Shown one piece after another: positions 36,142-45,432 of a stretch of 64,000 bases of DNA. The position numbers and the translations under genes were made by a program. Source of the DNA: an uncultured Sphingorhabdus sp. (GTDB taxonomy: Bacteria; Pseudomonadota; Alphaproteobacteria; Sphingomonadales; Sphingomonadaceae); assembly GCA_937873665.1 (NCBI GenBank), contig CALMYW010000394.1:682001-746000 (forward strand), read 5' to 3'. Below the pieces are notes generated by a model that did no database searches, had not been told where the DNA came from, and saw nothing but the letters and a program-made list of their open reading frames with translations. Position 1 is the first letter of the stretch; the number at the start of each line of letters is the position of its first letter.

Positions 36142-38457
36142 ATGGCCAACACAGGCAAAGGTCGCAACATCGCGGTTGGCTCATCTATTATTTTTGCACT
36201 CTCGGTTTCTGCTTGCGGAAGTGGAGGTGGAAGCGGCGGTGGCATTAGTTCGACACCGCCCCCGCCGCCTGTAATAACACCTCCACCCCCGCCACCACCG
36301 CCGCCACCGACATCGAATTTCGACACAGCTGAGTACCAACGATCAAATGGTGCGGTGCAGGCACAGGCCATTGCGGCCTATAATGCCGGGGCCACCGGGG
36401 CAGGCGTCATCGCCGGTGTGGTCGACAGTGGTATCGATATCGACAGTCCTGAATTTTCCGGCAAGATTCATCCGCAATCAGGAGATTTTGCGGGAACACG
36501 AGGCCTTCAGGATGAAGGTGGACACGGTTCAGCAGTATCTTCAATCCTGCTCGGCGCAAAGAACGACCTCAATGCCCATGGCGTTGCCTTTGGTGCAACC
36601 TTACTTGTGCTTCGCACTGACACCCCAGGAACATGCGCCAACGCCAATCCCGATGAGGGATGCACGCATAACGACAATGATATGGCACGGGCTGTGGACC
36701 GTGCCGTGTCCGTCGGCGCTCGGGTGATCAATATGTCACTCGGCGGTTCGCCGATGAATTCGAACCTGCGCGCAGCCGTCGATCGCGCCACGGCCGCTGG
36801 CATAGTCATCGTAATTTCGGCCGGCAACGAATATGACACTGACCCGGCAAACGCAGTCAATCCTGACCCTATGGCGCTGACCGCTCTTGATCCGATAGCG
36901 CGGGGCCAAATCCTCATCGCAGGGGCCACGGACCCGAACCAGCAAATCTCGACATTCTCCAATCGTGCGGGCACTGGCCAAAATTATTATATTACCGCGC
37001 TGGGCGTTCGTGTGCGCGCGCCAGACGAGACAGGGGCACAGTTCCTGTGGAGCGGCACCAGTTTTTCCGCTCCAATTGTTTCAGGGGCGGTGGCTCTGCT
37101 CGCACAAGCCTTCCCCAATCTGACCGGCCGACAGATCGTCGACCTGTTGCTTTCTACGACAACCGATTTAGGCGCAGCCGGAACAGATGCCATTTATGGC
37201 CGGGGTGAATTGAATCTTGCGCGCGCCTTTCAGCCACAGGGCCAACAGTCAATCGCCGGGACCCCAATACCCGTGCCAACCGCTGCAACGGCTACACTGG
37301 GTGGACCGATGGGTGATGCCGGCGACGGCCAAGGCCCGCAATCCGTCATCCTCGACAGCTATGGACGCGCGTTCCGCGCCGATTTCAGTGGCACACTGCT
37401 CGCCGCCAAATCAGCGCCCAAGCTCGCACCCGCACTCAACATGGGAACCGATACACGCATAGCTGCCAATGAGAATCTGGCAGTTATACTTTCAGTGGCT
37501 AATCGCCGCGACGGGGTGGGGCCCGACCGGTTAGACCTGTCCCCGCGTGAACGATCGCAGGCGCGCGCGATTGCCGGTTCGGTGATCGCCAAGCTGGGCA
37601 GCGACCGGCATGTCGCGCTTGGCATTGCCAGAAGCAGCGGTGCCTTGATCGACCAGATGGCCGTCGACCGCGCGGCCAGCTTCGTTGCCGCCGATGCAGC
37701 ACAGGAATCGTTTGGCTTTTTCAGTCAGCCCTCCTCAGCCTTTGCCTATCGCCAGCAAGTCGCCAGCTTTGGAATGACCGTCGCGGGTGAAGGCGGCGAT
37801 GTCCGCCTGTGGAAGGAATATGCAGGCGATCCGCTGCGCAGCCGCTATCGCGGCTATGGTTATCGGCTCGCTTATGTCGGGCTTGATCGCGAAGTGGGTG
37901 CTTTGCGCTTAAAGCTGTCAGGCACAATGCTCGATGAACGCGAGACCATATTGGGTGGTGGCACCAATATGTGGACCGGTGAAACCGGCGCGCGCAGCTG
38001 GTTTGCCGATGCCGGTTCGTCATTGGCGCTGGGTTTCGCGTGGCGCGTTGACGCGAATTACCGCCGTGGCTGGACGCGGATCGCGGCCTCTGGATTGCGC
38101 GATTCCGCGGATTGGCTCGAAAGCGATGCCTGGTCCGCCGACCTCTCCCGATTTGGCCTGTTTTCGTTGCGCGACAGCCTCTCGCTGCGCTTCGCCCAGC
38201 CGCTTCGCGTGCGCGGTGGCGGCCTGAACCTGACACTGCCGGTGGGCTATGATTATTCAACGCTGCAGGCGAGCTTCGGGCGGCAGTTTGTCTCGCTGGC
38301 GCCGACAGGACGCGAACGCGATATCGAAGCGGCCTATGCGACATCATTCGCAGGTGGCTATCTGTCGGCCAATGCATTCTGGCGGACCGAACCGGGGCAT
38401 ATCGAGAACGCGCCCGACGACCTCGGGCTGGCGCTTCGTTTCAACCGCAAATTCTGA
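36142..38457 (+). CDS. Lipidated S8 subtilisin-like protease with an autotransporter-type C-terminus
   Basis: 771 residues. Lipobox SVSAC (Cys 25), glycine-rich linker, then a polyproline run (residues about 38-57). Subtilase triad: Asp 95 (VVDSGID), His 128 (GGHGSAVSS), Ser 306 (SGTSFSAPI), oxyanion Asn in SAGNE. Residues about 430-771 look like a beta-barrel, with alternating strands and a terminal Phe (ALRFNRKF). NalP and SphB1 are known lipidated S8 autotransporters that cleave other surface proteins; this looks alike. Start: ATG 36142 with ggggaa upstream (the frame also has TTG 36130). Confidence 0.88.
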   Translation: MANTGKGRNIAVGSSIIFALSVSACGSGGGSGGGISSTPPPPPVITPPPPPPPPPPTSNFDTAEYQRSNGAVQAQAIAAYNAGATGAGVIAGVVDSGIDIDSPEFSGKIHPQSGDFAGTRGLQDEGGHGSAVSSILLGAKNDLNAHGVAFGATLLVLRTDTPGTCANANPDEGCTHNDNDMARAVDRAVSVGARVINMSLGGSPMNSNLRAAVDRATAAGIVIVISAGNEYDTDPANAVNPDPMALTALDPIARGQILIAGATDPNQQISTFSNRAGTGQNYYITALGVRVRAPDETGAQFLWSGTSFSAPIVSGAVALLAQAFPNLTGRQIVDLLLSTTTDLGAAGTDAIYGRGELNLARAFQPQGQQSIAGTPIPVPTAATATLGGPMGDAGDGQGPQSVILDSYGRAFRADFSGTLLAAKSAPKLAPALNMGTDTRIAANENLAVILSVANRRDGVGPDRLDLSPRERSQARAIAGSVIAKLGSDRHVALGIARSSGALIDQMAVDRAASFVAADAAQESFGFFSQPSSAFAYRQQVASFGMTVAGEGGDVRLWKEYAGDPLRSRYRGYGYRLAYVGLDREVGALRLKLSGTMLDERETILGGGTNMWTGETGARSWFADAGSSLALGFAWRVDANYRRGWTRIAASGLRDSADWLESDAWSADLSRFGLFSLRDSLSLRFAQPLRVRGGGLNLTLPVGYDYSTLQASFGRQFVSLAPTGRERDIEAAYATSFAGGYLSANAFWRTEPGHIENAPDDLGLALRFNRKF

Positions 38458-38820
38458 TCACACGGTAAAGCTTTCGCCGCAACCGCAACTGCCGGTGGCA
38501 TTGGGGTTGTTGAACACGAAACCGGCGGTGAATTCATCCTCCTGCCAGTCCATTGTCGAACCGACGAGGTACAGTACCGAGCCGCCATCGATGAAAAAGG
38601 TGCCGCCGGGGGTTTCAATGCGTTCGTCAAAAGGCACCGCTTCGCTGACATAGTCGACCGAATAGGCCAACCCCGAACAGCCGCGGCGAGGGGTCGACAG
38701 CTTGACACCGATGGTCCCTTCGGGCGCATTGCGCATCAGCTCGGCAACGCGTTCCTCGGCTGCAGGCGTCAGCGTGACGGCGGCGGGCAGCGGGCGACGG
38801 GTTTTGGTTTCAGTATTCAT
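38458..38820 (-). CDS. sufA: Iron-sulfur cluster insertion protein (HesB/IscA type)
   Basis: 120 residues. A-type carrier with the three conserved cysteines (RRGCSGLAY and CGCGESF). Last gene of the suf operon; accepts clusters from SufBCD and passes them to targets. The symbol follows the operon position; erpA-like naming is possible. Start ATG overlaps the DUF59 stop by 1 nt. Confidence 0.93.
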   Translation of the reverse strand: MNTETKTRRPLPAAVTLTPAAEERVAELMRNAPEGTIGVKLSTPRRGCSGLAYSVDYVSEAVPFDERIETPGGTFFIDGGSVLYLVGSTMDWQEDEFTAGFVFNNPNATGSCGCGESFTV

Positions 38821-39284
38821 CACAGCATCCCCAGTTCGAGACGCGCCTCATCGGTCATCTTGTCCGGTCCCCATGGCGGATCCCAGACTAAATTGACCTC
38901 GGCATCGCCGATTCCGGGCACAGCACCGACGCGCAGTTCGACTTCGCCGGGCATGCTTTCGGCAACGGGGCAATGCGGCGTTGTCAGCGTCATCGTTACT
39001 AACGCATGGCCGCCATTGATCTCCACGCCATAAATGAGGCCAAGATCGTAGATGTTGACCGGGATTTCGGGATCGTAAATCTCCTTGAGCGCCTCGATTA
39101 CCGCATCCTGCAGCGCCTCGTCACCCTCAGCCACAGGCTCGGGCTTTTGCGCGAGGAAACCTTCGAGATAATCCTTCTTGCGCTCCAGCTTTTCGACTGG
39201 ACTTTCGGTATCCTCGACGCGCGCCTTGGGCGGCGGCGAAACGCTGTCGACTTCTTCGACCAAGATTTTCTGCTCTTCGCTCAT
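38820..39284 (-). CDS. sufT: SUF-associated DUF59 (MIP18-like) protein
   Basis: 154 residues. Charged N-terminal extension (about 50 residues) followed by the DUF59 domain (VIEALKEIYDPEIPVNIYDLGLIYG split as IYDPEIPVNIYDLG, LTTPHCPVAESMPGE, VWDPPWGPDKMTDEAR). Helps iron-sulfur maturation. ATGA overlap with sufS. Symbol assigned from context. Confidence 0.88.
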   Translation of the reverse strand: MSEEQKILVEEVDSVSPPPKARVEDTESPVEKLERKKDYLEGFLAQKPEPVAEGDEALQDAVIEALKEIYDPEIPVNIYDLGLIYGVEINGGHALVTMTLTTPHCPVAESMPGEVELRVGAVPGIGDAEVNLVWDPPWGPDKMTDEARLELGML

Positions 39285-40495
39285 CCGAAGATCCTTTTCA
39301 CCCGTTCAAGACCGCGGACCAGGGCCGCGACATCGCTTTCATCATTGTAAATCCCGAAGCTCGCGCGCGCCGTAGCGGGTAGCCCCAAATGCTCCATCAG
39401 CGGCTGTGCGCAATGGTGGCCGGCGCGAATTGCCACGCCTTCCTCGTCCAAGATGGTGCCGATGTCGTGCGGATGCACCCCTTCCATGCTGAAGGAGACA
39501 ATCCCGGCCGCATCTTCCGGCCCGTACAGCGTGATCGAGTTGATTGAACGCAGCGCTTCGCGCGTCTGCCGTACCAATTCTGCCTCATGTGCGTGGATAG
39601 CATCAAGCCCGATGGCGTCGACATAATCGATCGCCGCGCGCAGGCCCATCACCTCTACGATCGCAGGCGTGCCCGCCTCAAACCGCGTCGGTGCGGGGGC
39701 GTAGGTGGTTTTGGCGAAGGTCACCCGGTCGATCATCGAACCGCCGCCCTGATAAGGAGGCATGGCATCGAGTAATTCCTTGCGCCCCCATAGCGCACCG
39801 ATCCCGGTCGGGCCGTAAAGCTTGTGCCCGCTGAACACATAGAAATCGCAGCCGAGTTCCGCGACATTGACCGGCAAACGCGGCACTGCCTGGCAACCAT
39901 CAAGCAACAGTTTCGCACCAACCTGATGCGCGAGGGTGTCAGCGCGCTTGGCATCGAGAACCGAGCCCAGAACATTGGAAACATGTGCGAAAGCAACCAG
40001 CACATGGTCTTGGGTCAGCATCGCCTCCGCCGCATCGAGGTCGATCCTGCCATCCGCAGTCAACGGGCAGACGTCGATATCATATCCGGCAAGCTGCCAA
40101 GGCACGATGTTGCTGTGATGCTCCAACTGGCTGAGCAGGATGCGGCCCTTTTGGGGGAAGCTGTGCGCGACAAGATTGATCGCTTCGGTTGCGCCGCGCA
40201 CGAAGACAATTTCATCCTCTCGTCCGCCGATAAATTCGGCCACCCGCCGCCTTGCAGCCTCATAGGCCAGGGTCATGTTCGCCGAGCGCGCATAGACGCC
40301 GCGGTGGACGGTGGCATAATCCTCTCCACCCGCGCGCATCATCGCATCGAGCACAGCCTGCGGCTTTTGTGCACTCGCTGCGGTATCGAGATAATGCCAG
40401 TCGCGCACACCGGGGAATTGGTCGCGCAATTCGCGCGCCAGACCGCCGCCTTCATTTTCCCAGCGGCCCAATGCGCGTTCGGTGACAATCGCCAT
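39281..40495 (-). CDS. sufS: Cysteine desulfurase SufS
   Basis: 404 residues. PLP enzyme taking sulfur from cysteine: HHSNIVPW, PLP lysine in VFSGHKLYGPTGIGALWG, and the persulfide Cys in AGHHCAQPLM. No sufE or sufU gene lies in the operon here. Start at 40495 overlaps the sufD stop by 1 nt; a longer frame upstream is the antisense of nothing useful and lacks homology. Confidence 0.96.
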   Translation of the reverse strand: MAIVTERALGRWENEGGGLARELRDQFPGVRDWHYLDTAASAQKPQAVLDAMMRAGGEDYATVHRGVYARSANMTLAYEAARRRVAEFIGGREDEIVFVRGATEAINLVAHSFPQKGRILLSQLEHHSNIVPWQLAGYDIDVCPLTADGRIDLDAAEAMLTQDHVLVAFAHVSNVLGSVLDAKRADTLAHQVGAKLLLDGCQAVPRLPVNVAELGCDFYVFSGHKLYGPTGIGALWGRKELLDAMPPYQGGGSMIDRVTFAKTTYAPAPTRFEAGTPAIVEVMGLRAAIDYVDAIGLDAIHAHEAELVRQTREALRSINSITLYGPEDAAGIVSFSMEGVHPHDIGTILDEEGVAIRAGHHCAQPLMEHLGLPATARASFGIYNDESDVAALVRGLERVKRIFG

Positions 40496-41244
40496 CAGAA
40501 CGTGCCCCGCAGCGCTGCCTCGGCATAGCCGATCATATGGTCGCGCCATTTGCTGTCGGCGATCTCGCCATAGGCTTCTGCGACGAAAGCCTGCATCAAC
40601 AAATTGCGTGCCTCTGCCATCGGCAGGCCGCGCTGCTGCGCATAGAACAGCGCCATGTCGTCGAGCTGACCGATGGCGCAGCCATGCGCGCATTTGACAT
40701 CGTCGGCATAGATTTCGAGCTCGGGCTTGGCGTTGATTGTCGCGGTGCGGTCGAGCAACAGCCCTTTCGCACCCAGCGAAGCGTCGGTTTTCTGTGCGTC
40801 TTTGGCGACGTCGATCCGGCCGATCATCGTGATCGTCGCCTTATCCATCGCCACCCCGCGCATCACCTGGTTCGAAGTCGCCCCCGGCGCAACATGGCGC
40901 AGGCGGGTCACGATTTCGGTGATTTCCACTCCGCGACCAATGCCGACCGCGCCCAATTCAAAATGCGCGCCTTCGGCCAGCGTCACGTCGATATCGAGCC
41001 GTTTGTAACCGCCACCTGTCAGCAGGAAAAACGCCTCGCACCGCGCGCCTTCGGCGATGTCGATCTGGTAACGTTGAATGTCGACCTTACTCGCGGCTCC
41101 CGTCGATACGCATCTATACATCGGATGCTTCGTACCTGCCGCAACGGCGATATGCTCCGCCTCGGGCAAGGCCTTCAGCCCGGCCAGCACCTCGGCAGGC
41201 GCATAGCGCCATTCCTCATCGCGGCGTGTTGGCAGCGCACTCAT
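40495..41244 (-). CDS. sufD: Fe-S assembly scaffold subunit SufD
   Basis: 249 residues, on the short side (E. coli SufD is over 400). Starts MSALPTRRDEEWRYAPAEVL; C-terminal scaffold region shows CAHGCAIGQLDDMALFYAQQRGLP. Pairs with SufB and SufC. Separated from sufC by a 127-nt gap containing an inverted repeat. Confidence 0.92.
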   Translation of the reverse strand: MSALPTRRDEEWRYAPAEVLAGLKALPEAEHIAVAAGTKHPMYRCVSTGAASKVDIQRYQIDIAEGARCEAFFLLTGGGYKRLDIDVTLAEGAHFELGAVGIGRGVEITEIVTRLRHVAPGATSNQVMRGVAMDKATITMIGRIDVAKDAQKTDASLGAKGLLLDRTATINAKPELEIYADDVKCAHGCAIGQLDDMALFYAQQRGLPMAEARNLLMQAFVAEAYGEIADSKWRDHMIGYAEAALRGTF

Positions 41245-41262
41245 TGCACATAAACCCCCTCC

Positions 41263-41347
41263 GCGGTCTCTGCTTCCTCTGCGTCTCTGCGCGAAACAAA
41301 AACGTCGCAGGTTTCGCGCAAAGACGCAAAGGACACGCAGAGACCGC
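41263..41347. repeat. Inverted repeat between sufC and sufD
   Basis: Arms of about 35 nt, 41263-41297 and 41311-41347, imperfectly complementary (gcggtctctgc...gcgcgaaac). Same family as 24598-24724. The transcript would form a long hairpin inside the suf operon and may reduce sufD-S-T-A expression relative to sufBC. Confidence 0.75.
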
Positions 41348-41371
41348 AGAGCAAAGGAATGCCTGCGGCGC

Positions 41372-42115
41372 TCATGCGGCCAGTTCCTTATAGCCTTCAC
41401 GCTCCAGCTCGAGCGCGAGTTCCGGGCCGCCGCTGCGCGTAATGCGGCCATCGGCGAGGACGTGGACGAAATCGGGCTGCACATAGTCAAGCAGGCGCTG
41501 GTAATGGGTGATCAGTAATACCGCTTTGTCGGGGCGGCGCATGATCCGGTTGATGCCTTCGCCGACCACGCGCAGCGCATCGATATCAAGGCCGCTGTCG
41601 GTTTCGTCTAAGATTGCAAGCGCGGGGTCGATGATGCCCATCTGCACCATCTCGTTGCGCTTCTTCTCGCCACCCGAAAAGCCGACATTCACCGGGCGCT
41701 TGAGCATCTCCATATCCATGCCCATCGCATCCGCCTGTGCGCGCGCCAGCTTCAGGAATTCACCGCCCGACAGCGGCTCTTCGCCGCGCTGCTTGCGCTG
41801 GGCGTTCAATGCCTCGCGCAGGAACTGGACGTTGGATACGCCGGGTATTTCGACCGGATATTGGAAGCCAAGAAACAGGCCAGCTGCTGCGCGCTCATGC
41901 GGGTCCATGGCGAGCAGGTCTTCGCCGTTGAAGATCACCGAACCCTCGGTCACTTCATAGTCGGGGCGGCCCGAAAGCACATAGCCCAGCGTCGATTTGC
42001 CGGCGCCATTGGGCCCCATGATCGCGTGGATTTCACCCGCATTGAGCGAGAGGGTAAGGCCCTTGAGGATCGGCTTGTCCGCGACCGTGGCGTGGAGGTT
42101 GGTTATTTGGAGCAT
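41372..42115 (-). CDS. sufC: Fe-S assembly ATPase SufC
   Basis: 247 residues. ABC ATPase: Walker A GPNGAGKSTLGY, signature GFSGGEKKRNEM, Walker B LAILDETDSGLDID. Powers the SufBCD scaffold. Start ATG 42115 touches the stop of the small upstream gene (1-nt overlap). Confidence 0.96.
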   Translation of the reverse strand: MLQITNLHATVADKPILKGLTLSLNAGEIHAIMGPNGAGKSTLGYVLSGRPDYEVTEGSVIFNGEDLLAMDPHERAAAGLFLGFQYPVEIPGVSNVQFLREALNAQRKQRGEEPLSGGEFLKLARAQADAMGMDMEMLKRPVNVGFSGGEKKRNEMVQMGIIDPALAILDETDSGLDIDALRVVGEGINRIMRRPDKAVLLITHYQRLLDYVQPDFVHVLADGRITRSGGPELALELEREGYKELAA

Positions 42116-42429
42116 CAAACTCGGCCCGTCATGTTGTCCCAATAAAACGTTTGTTCATATTCGCGGAGACGTTTGGACTGCTGCACTAGTAACTCTTCGA
42201 CATCCGAAGCAGGTTGGACCCGCCGCAATTCAGCCAACTCAGTGGCGCAATCCTGGAAAACCTCTTCGATCAAACCATCATGCGTGGGTGAAATGTAGAT
42301 TTTGCGCAACCGCACGTCCAAAGCTCGAAAAGTGCAGACCCGGAACTCCCAACGAGCCGACGGAGCAACGGCGGGTTGGCTTGGCGCTCCTGACGCACTT
42401 GCTGCTAATGCTATTACCAAACCAATCAT
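42115..42429 (-). CDS. Unknown small exported protein between sufB and sufC
   Basis: 104 residues. Short signal peptide ([17 protein letters not shown]), then a charged, helical mature part with two cysteines (RVCTFRAL and [10 protein letters not shown]). It overlaps sufB by 4 nt (ATGA) and sufC by 1 nt, so it is translated within the suf operon. A periplasmic protein in a cytosolic Fe-S operon is unexpected. No family recognised. Confidence 0.7.
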   Translation of the reverse strand: MIGLVIALAASASGAPSQPAVAPSARWEFRVCTFRALDVRLRKIYISPTHDGLIEEVFQDCATELAELRRVQPASDVEELLVQQSKRLREYEQTFYWDNMTGRV

Positions 42430-43907
42430 CCCACACTCCCTTCCAAACTGATCCCCAACAACTTCTGCGCCTCAACCGCAAATTCCATCGGCAGTTGCTG
42501 CAACACTTCCTTGGCAAAGCCGTTGACAATGAGGGCTACCGCTTCCTCCTGCCCCAGCCCGCGTTGCATCGCGTAGAAAAGCTGGTCGTCGCTGATCTTG
42601 CTGGTCGTCGCCTCATGCTCGATCTGGGCCGAAGGGTTGCGGACTTCGATATAGGGCACGGTGTGGGCGCCGCAGTCGCTGCCTAAGAGCAGACTGTCGC
42701 ACTGGGTGAAGTTGCGCACTCCTTCCGCATTGGGGGCAACGCGGACCAGCCCGCGATAGGTATTGTTACTCTTCCCCGCGCTGATGCCTTTGGAGATGAT
42801 CGTCGAGCGGCTGCCCTTGCCATTGTGGATCATCTTGGTGCCGGTATCGGCCTGCTGGTAATTGTTGGTCACCGCGACCGAATAAAATTCGCCGACGCTG
42901 TTTTCACCGTTCAAGACGCAGCTGGGATATTTCCAGGTCACAGCGCTGCCGGTTTCGACCTGGGTCCAGCTGACCTTGCTATTGCGCCCCTGGCACAAAG
43001 CGCGTTTGGTGACGAAGTTATAGATGCCGCCCTTGCCCTCGGCATCGCCGGGATACCAGTTCTGCACGGTCGAATATTTGATCTCTGCATCATCGAGCGC
43101 AACCAGTTCGACCACGGCAGCGTGCAATTGGTTTTCGTCGCGCATCGGCGCGGTGCAGCCCTCCAAATAGGAGACGTAGCTGCCCTTGTCCGCGACGATC
43201 AGCGTGCGTTCGAACTGTCCGGTATTTTCCGCGTTGATGCGGAAATAGGTGGAGAGCTCCATCGGGCAGCGCACGCCTTCGGGGATGTAGACGAAGGTGC
43301 CATCCGAAAAGACCGCGCAGTTGAGCGTGGCTAAATAATTGTCGTGCATCGGCACAACCTTGCCGAGCCATTTGCGAACGAGCTCCGGATATTCCTTGAT
43401 CGCCTCGCTGATACTGCGGAAAATCACGCCAGCTTTTTCCAGCTCCGCACGGAAGGTGGTGGCCACCGAAACGCTGTCAAACACCGCATCGACCGCGACC
43501 TTGCGTGCACCCTCGACGCCCGCGAGCACCTTTTGCTCCTCGATCGGGATGCCGAGCTTCTCGTAAACCTTCAGGATTTCCGGATCGACCTCGTCGAGGC
43601 TTTCTAGCTTCTTTTTCGCCTTGGGCGCGGCGTAATAATAGGCGTCCTGATAGTCGATGGGCGGGATGTTGAGCTTTGCCCAATCGGGCGGTGTCATTTC
43701 CTGCCACATGCGGAATGCCTTCAGCCGCCATTCGAGCATCCATTCGGGCTCGTTCTTCTTGGCCGAAATGAAGCGAACGGTGTCTTCGTTGAGGCCCTTT
43801 TCGGCAAATTCGGTTTCGATGTCCGATGCCCAGCCATGCTCATAATCGGCAACCTTGTCGGCTGCCTCGCGCGCCGCGCGGTCTTTAATCTCGATTTCGT
43901 CGGTCAT
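42426..43907 (-). CDS. sufB: Fe-S assembly scaffold SufB
   Basis: 493 residues, standard. Typical stretches: [56 protein letters not shown], and [20 protein letters not shown]. Start ATG overlaps the regulator stop (ATGA). Confidence 0.97.
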   Translation of the reverse strand: MTDEIEIKDRAAREAADKVADYEHGWASDIETEFAEKGLNEDTVRFISAKKNEPEWMLEWRLKAFRMWQEMTPPDWAKLNIPPIDYQDAYYYAAPKAKKKLESLDEVDPEILKVYEKLGIPIEEQKVLAGVEGARKVAVDAVFDSVSVATTFRAELEKAGVIFRSISEAIKEYPELVRKWLGKVVPMHDNYLATLNCAVFSDGTFVYIPEGVRCPMELSTYFRINAENTGQFERTLIVADKGSYVSYLEGCTAPMRDENQLHAAVVELVALDDAEIKYSTVQNWYPGDAEGKGGIYNFVTKRALCQGRNSKVSWTQVETGSAVTWKYPSCVLNGENSVGEFYSVAVTNNYQQADTGTKMIHNGKGSRSTIISKGISAGKSNNTYRGLVRVAPNAEGVRNFTQCDSLLLGSDCGAHTVPYIEVRNPSAQIEHEATTSKISDDQLFYAMQRGLGQEEAVALIVNGFAKEVLQQLPMEFAVEAQKLLGISLEGSVG

Positions 43908-44308
43908 GCTTGCACCAGGCTCGTCAATTTCACATCGGCAAGCGCACCGCGCACAGTCTTATTCACCACCGCCCAATGCGGTTTCACATTGCAGTCGGGT
44001 TCAATCGCGCAGTTGCAGCTTGCGGCATTGGTGCAGTTGGTCATCGCAATGGGGCCTTCGACCGCCTCGATAATGTCGGCGAGCGTGATCGCGGCAGCAG
44101 GGCGCGACAGTTGGATACCGCCGCCTGCTCCACGCACTGAACGCAACAGGCCGCCTTTGGTGAGGATGCTCACCAATTTCTGGACCGTCGGCAGGGCAAT
44201 GCCGGTTTCATCGGAAAGCGCGGTCGCAGAGGTACGCGCACCCCCGCAATGGCGCGCGGCGGCACCCATAACGACAACAGCATAGTCGGCCATGTTCGAA
44301 AGCCGCAT
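43904..44308 (-). CDS. Rrf2-family Fe-S regulator of the suf operon
   Basis: 134 residues. Winged-helix N-terminus ([34 protein letters not shown]) and a cysteine cluster ([16 protein letters not shown]) that would hold an Fe-S cluster, as in IscR and SufR relatives. First gene of the operon, so probably an autoregulator. Start 44308 chosen at the conserved MRLS; the longer frame adds unrelated residues. Confidence 0.93.
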   Translation of the reverse strand: MRLSNMADYAVVVMGAAARHCGGARTSATALSDETGIALPTVQKLVSILTKGGLLRSVRGAGGGIQLSRPAAAITLADIIEAVEGPIAMTNCTNAASCNCAIEPDCNVKPHWAVVNKTVRGALADVKLTSLVQA

Positions 44309-44333
44309 CGCGCGCTCCAGACTGATTCCACAT

Positions 44334-44356
44334 AATCGGATTGGATTAGTCTGATT
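44334..44356. promoter_or_regulatory. Candidate operator upstream of the suf operon
   Basis: On the minus strand AATCAGA-N9-TCCGATT, arms matching at 6 of 7 positions, 26-48 nt before the regulator start. Position fits an Rrf2 autoregulatory site overlapping the promoter; the gattat inside it could be the -10 box. Confidence 0.4.
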
Positions 44357-44381
44357 TATATGCGCCCCTCGGCAGGGAAAA

Positions 44382-45317
44382 TCAACCCGGATAGGCCTCG
44401 AGCTGGCGAAAATTGTCCTTCGACAGCCAAACCCGCAGGATTCGGGTGTCATCGCTATCAAGCGCGCCGGGCGTTCTGCCGGTAAAATGGCGGATTTCCC
44501 GGATCATGTGCGGCTGATCGTAGAAGAGCGATTCGACCCGCGCACGCATTTCGGGCGTGGCATCGGGATCGCACAAAAGTGTTGCCGCGCGCAGGGCCCG
44601 ATATTTGCGCATCAACTGTTTGGGCGAGGCGCCAAAATAGTTGCGGATGATGCGGGTCGCCGTGCTGCGCGATTGGGATAGCTTCGCAAACAGCGCCTCG
44701 ACATCGGGATCGAACTCGCTCGAAATCCACTGACTAACCGTCTGGATCAGGGCAATATGGCTGGCGGGCACAGGCTTCAGGAACGGCAGCAGGAATGCCG
44801 TGGTCTGTTCGACCATGTCGCGCACCGACACGCTGCCTTTTTGCCGCCCTTCGCGAAACCGGTGCGCCATTTCGGTGATGCCATCCCCGAACAATTCGGC
44901 GGCGTCCACCATCCGGTCTGCATAGTCGGTTGCCGCCTTGCCGGTCAGCGCCACGAAACCCAGTGGCGACATCGCCAGCCCGAAATCTTCGAACGGCCCC
45001 TCTATATCGAATTCGGCATGCGCCATGCCGGGGCCAAATAATCCGACGGGGTCGTTCCAATAGGTCTGGCCGTCCTCGAACCGCAACGTTCCCCTGCCCT
45101 GCAGGTAGAAGACAATGTGCCCCAACGCCGCTGGTTGAGCATCGCGTACCCGCGGCTGATCGCAACGGAAATGGTAGAATTGGGTAACAAAGGGCGCGAG
45201 TTCGGGGGGCGGAACGAACTGCGCCACCTCGATCTGTGAGGACGTCACAAAGTGGCAAGCTGCGGAAGGCGCATCATCAGCAGCCGAAGCTGCACTGTCC
45301 ATTCGTTCGATAGACAT
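44382..45317 (-). CDS. AraC-family transcriptional regulator
   Basis: 311 residues. N-terminal cupin-like sensing region (PAALGHIVFYLQGRG) and a C-terminal double helix-turn-helix (LSQSRSTATRIIRNYFGASPKQLMRKYRAL split as ATRIIRNYFGASPKQLM; DQPHMIREIRHFTGRTPGAL). Upstream of and co-directional with the suf regulator, but the 73-nt gap suggests a separate unit. Target unknown. Confidence 0.88.
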   Translation of the reverse strand: MSIERMDSAASAADDAPSAACHFVTSSQIEVAQFVPPPELAPFVTQFYHFRCDQPRVRDAQPAALGHIVFYLQGRGTLRFEDGQTYWNDPVGLFGPGMAHAEFDIEGPFEDFGLAMSPLGFVALTGKAATDYADRMVDAAELFGDGITEMAHRFREGRQKGSVSVRDMVEQTTAFLLPFLKPVPASHIALIQTVSQWISSEFDPDVEALFAKLSQSRSTATRIIRNYFGASPKQLMRKYRALRAATLLCDPDATPEMRARVESLFYDQPHMIREIRHFTGRTPGALDSDDTRILRVWLSKDNFRQLEAYPG

Positions 45318-45432
45318 TTTTCGACCCCTGAAGACCAGGTGGAACCGGCCTCCGCGGGTCAGCTCTCAGTGCTACATAATGGTCAGGCGTCGATTAAAGT
45401 AAAGCGAAATAGAGCCTTACAAAACGACGTTG

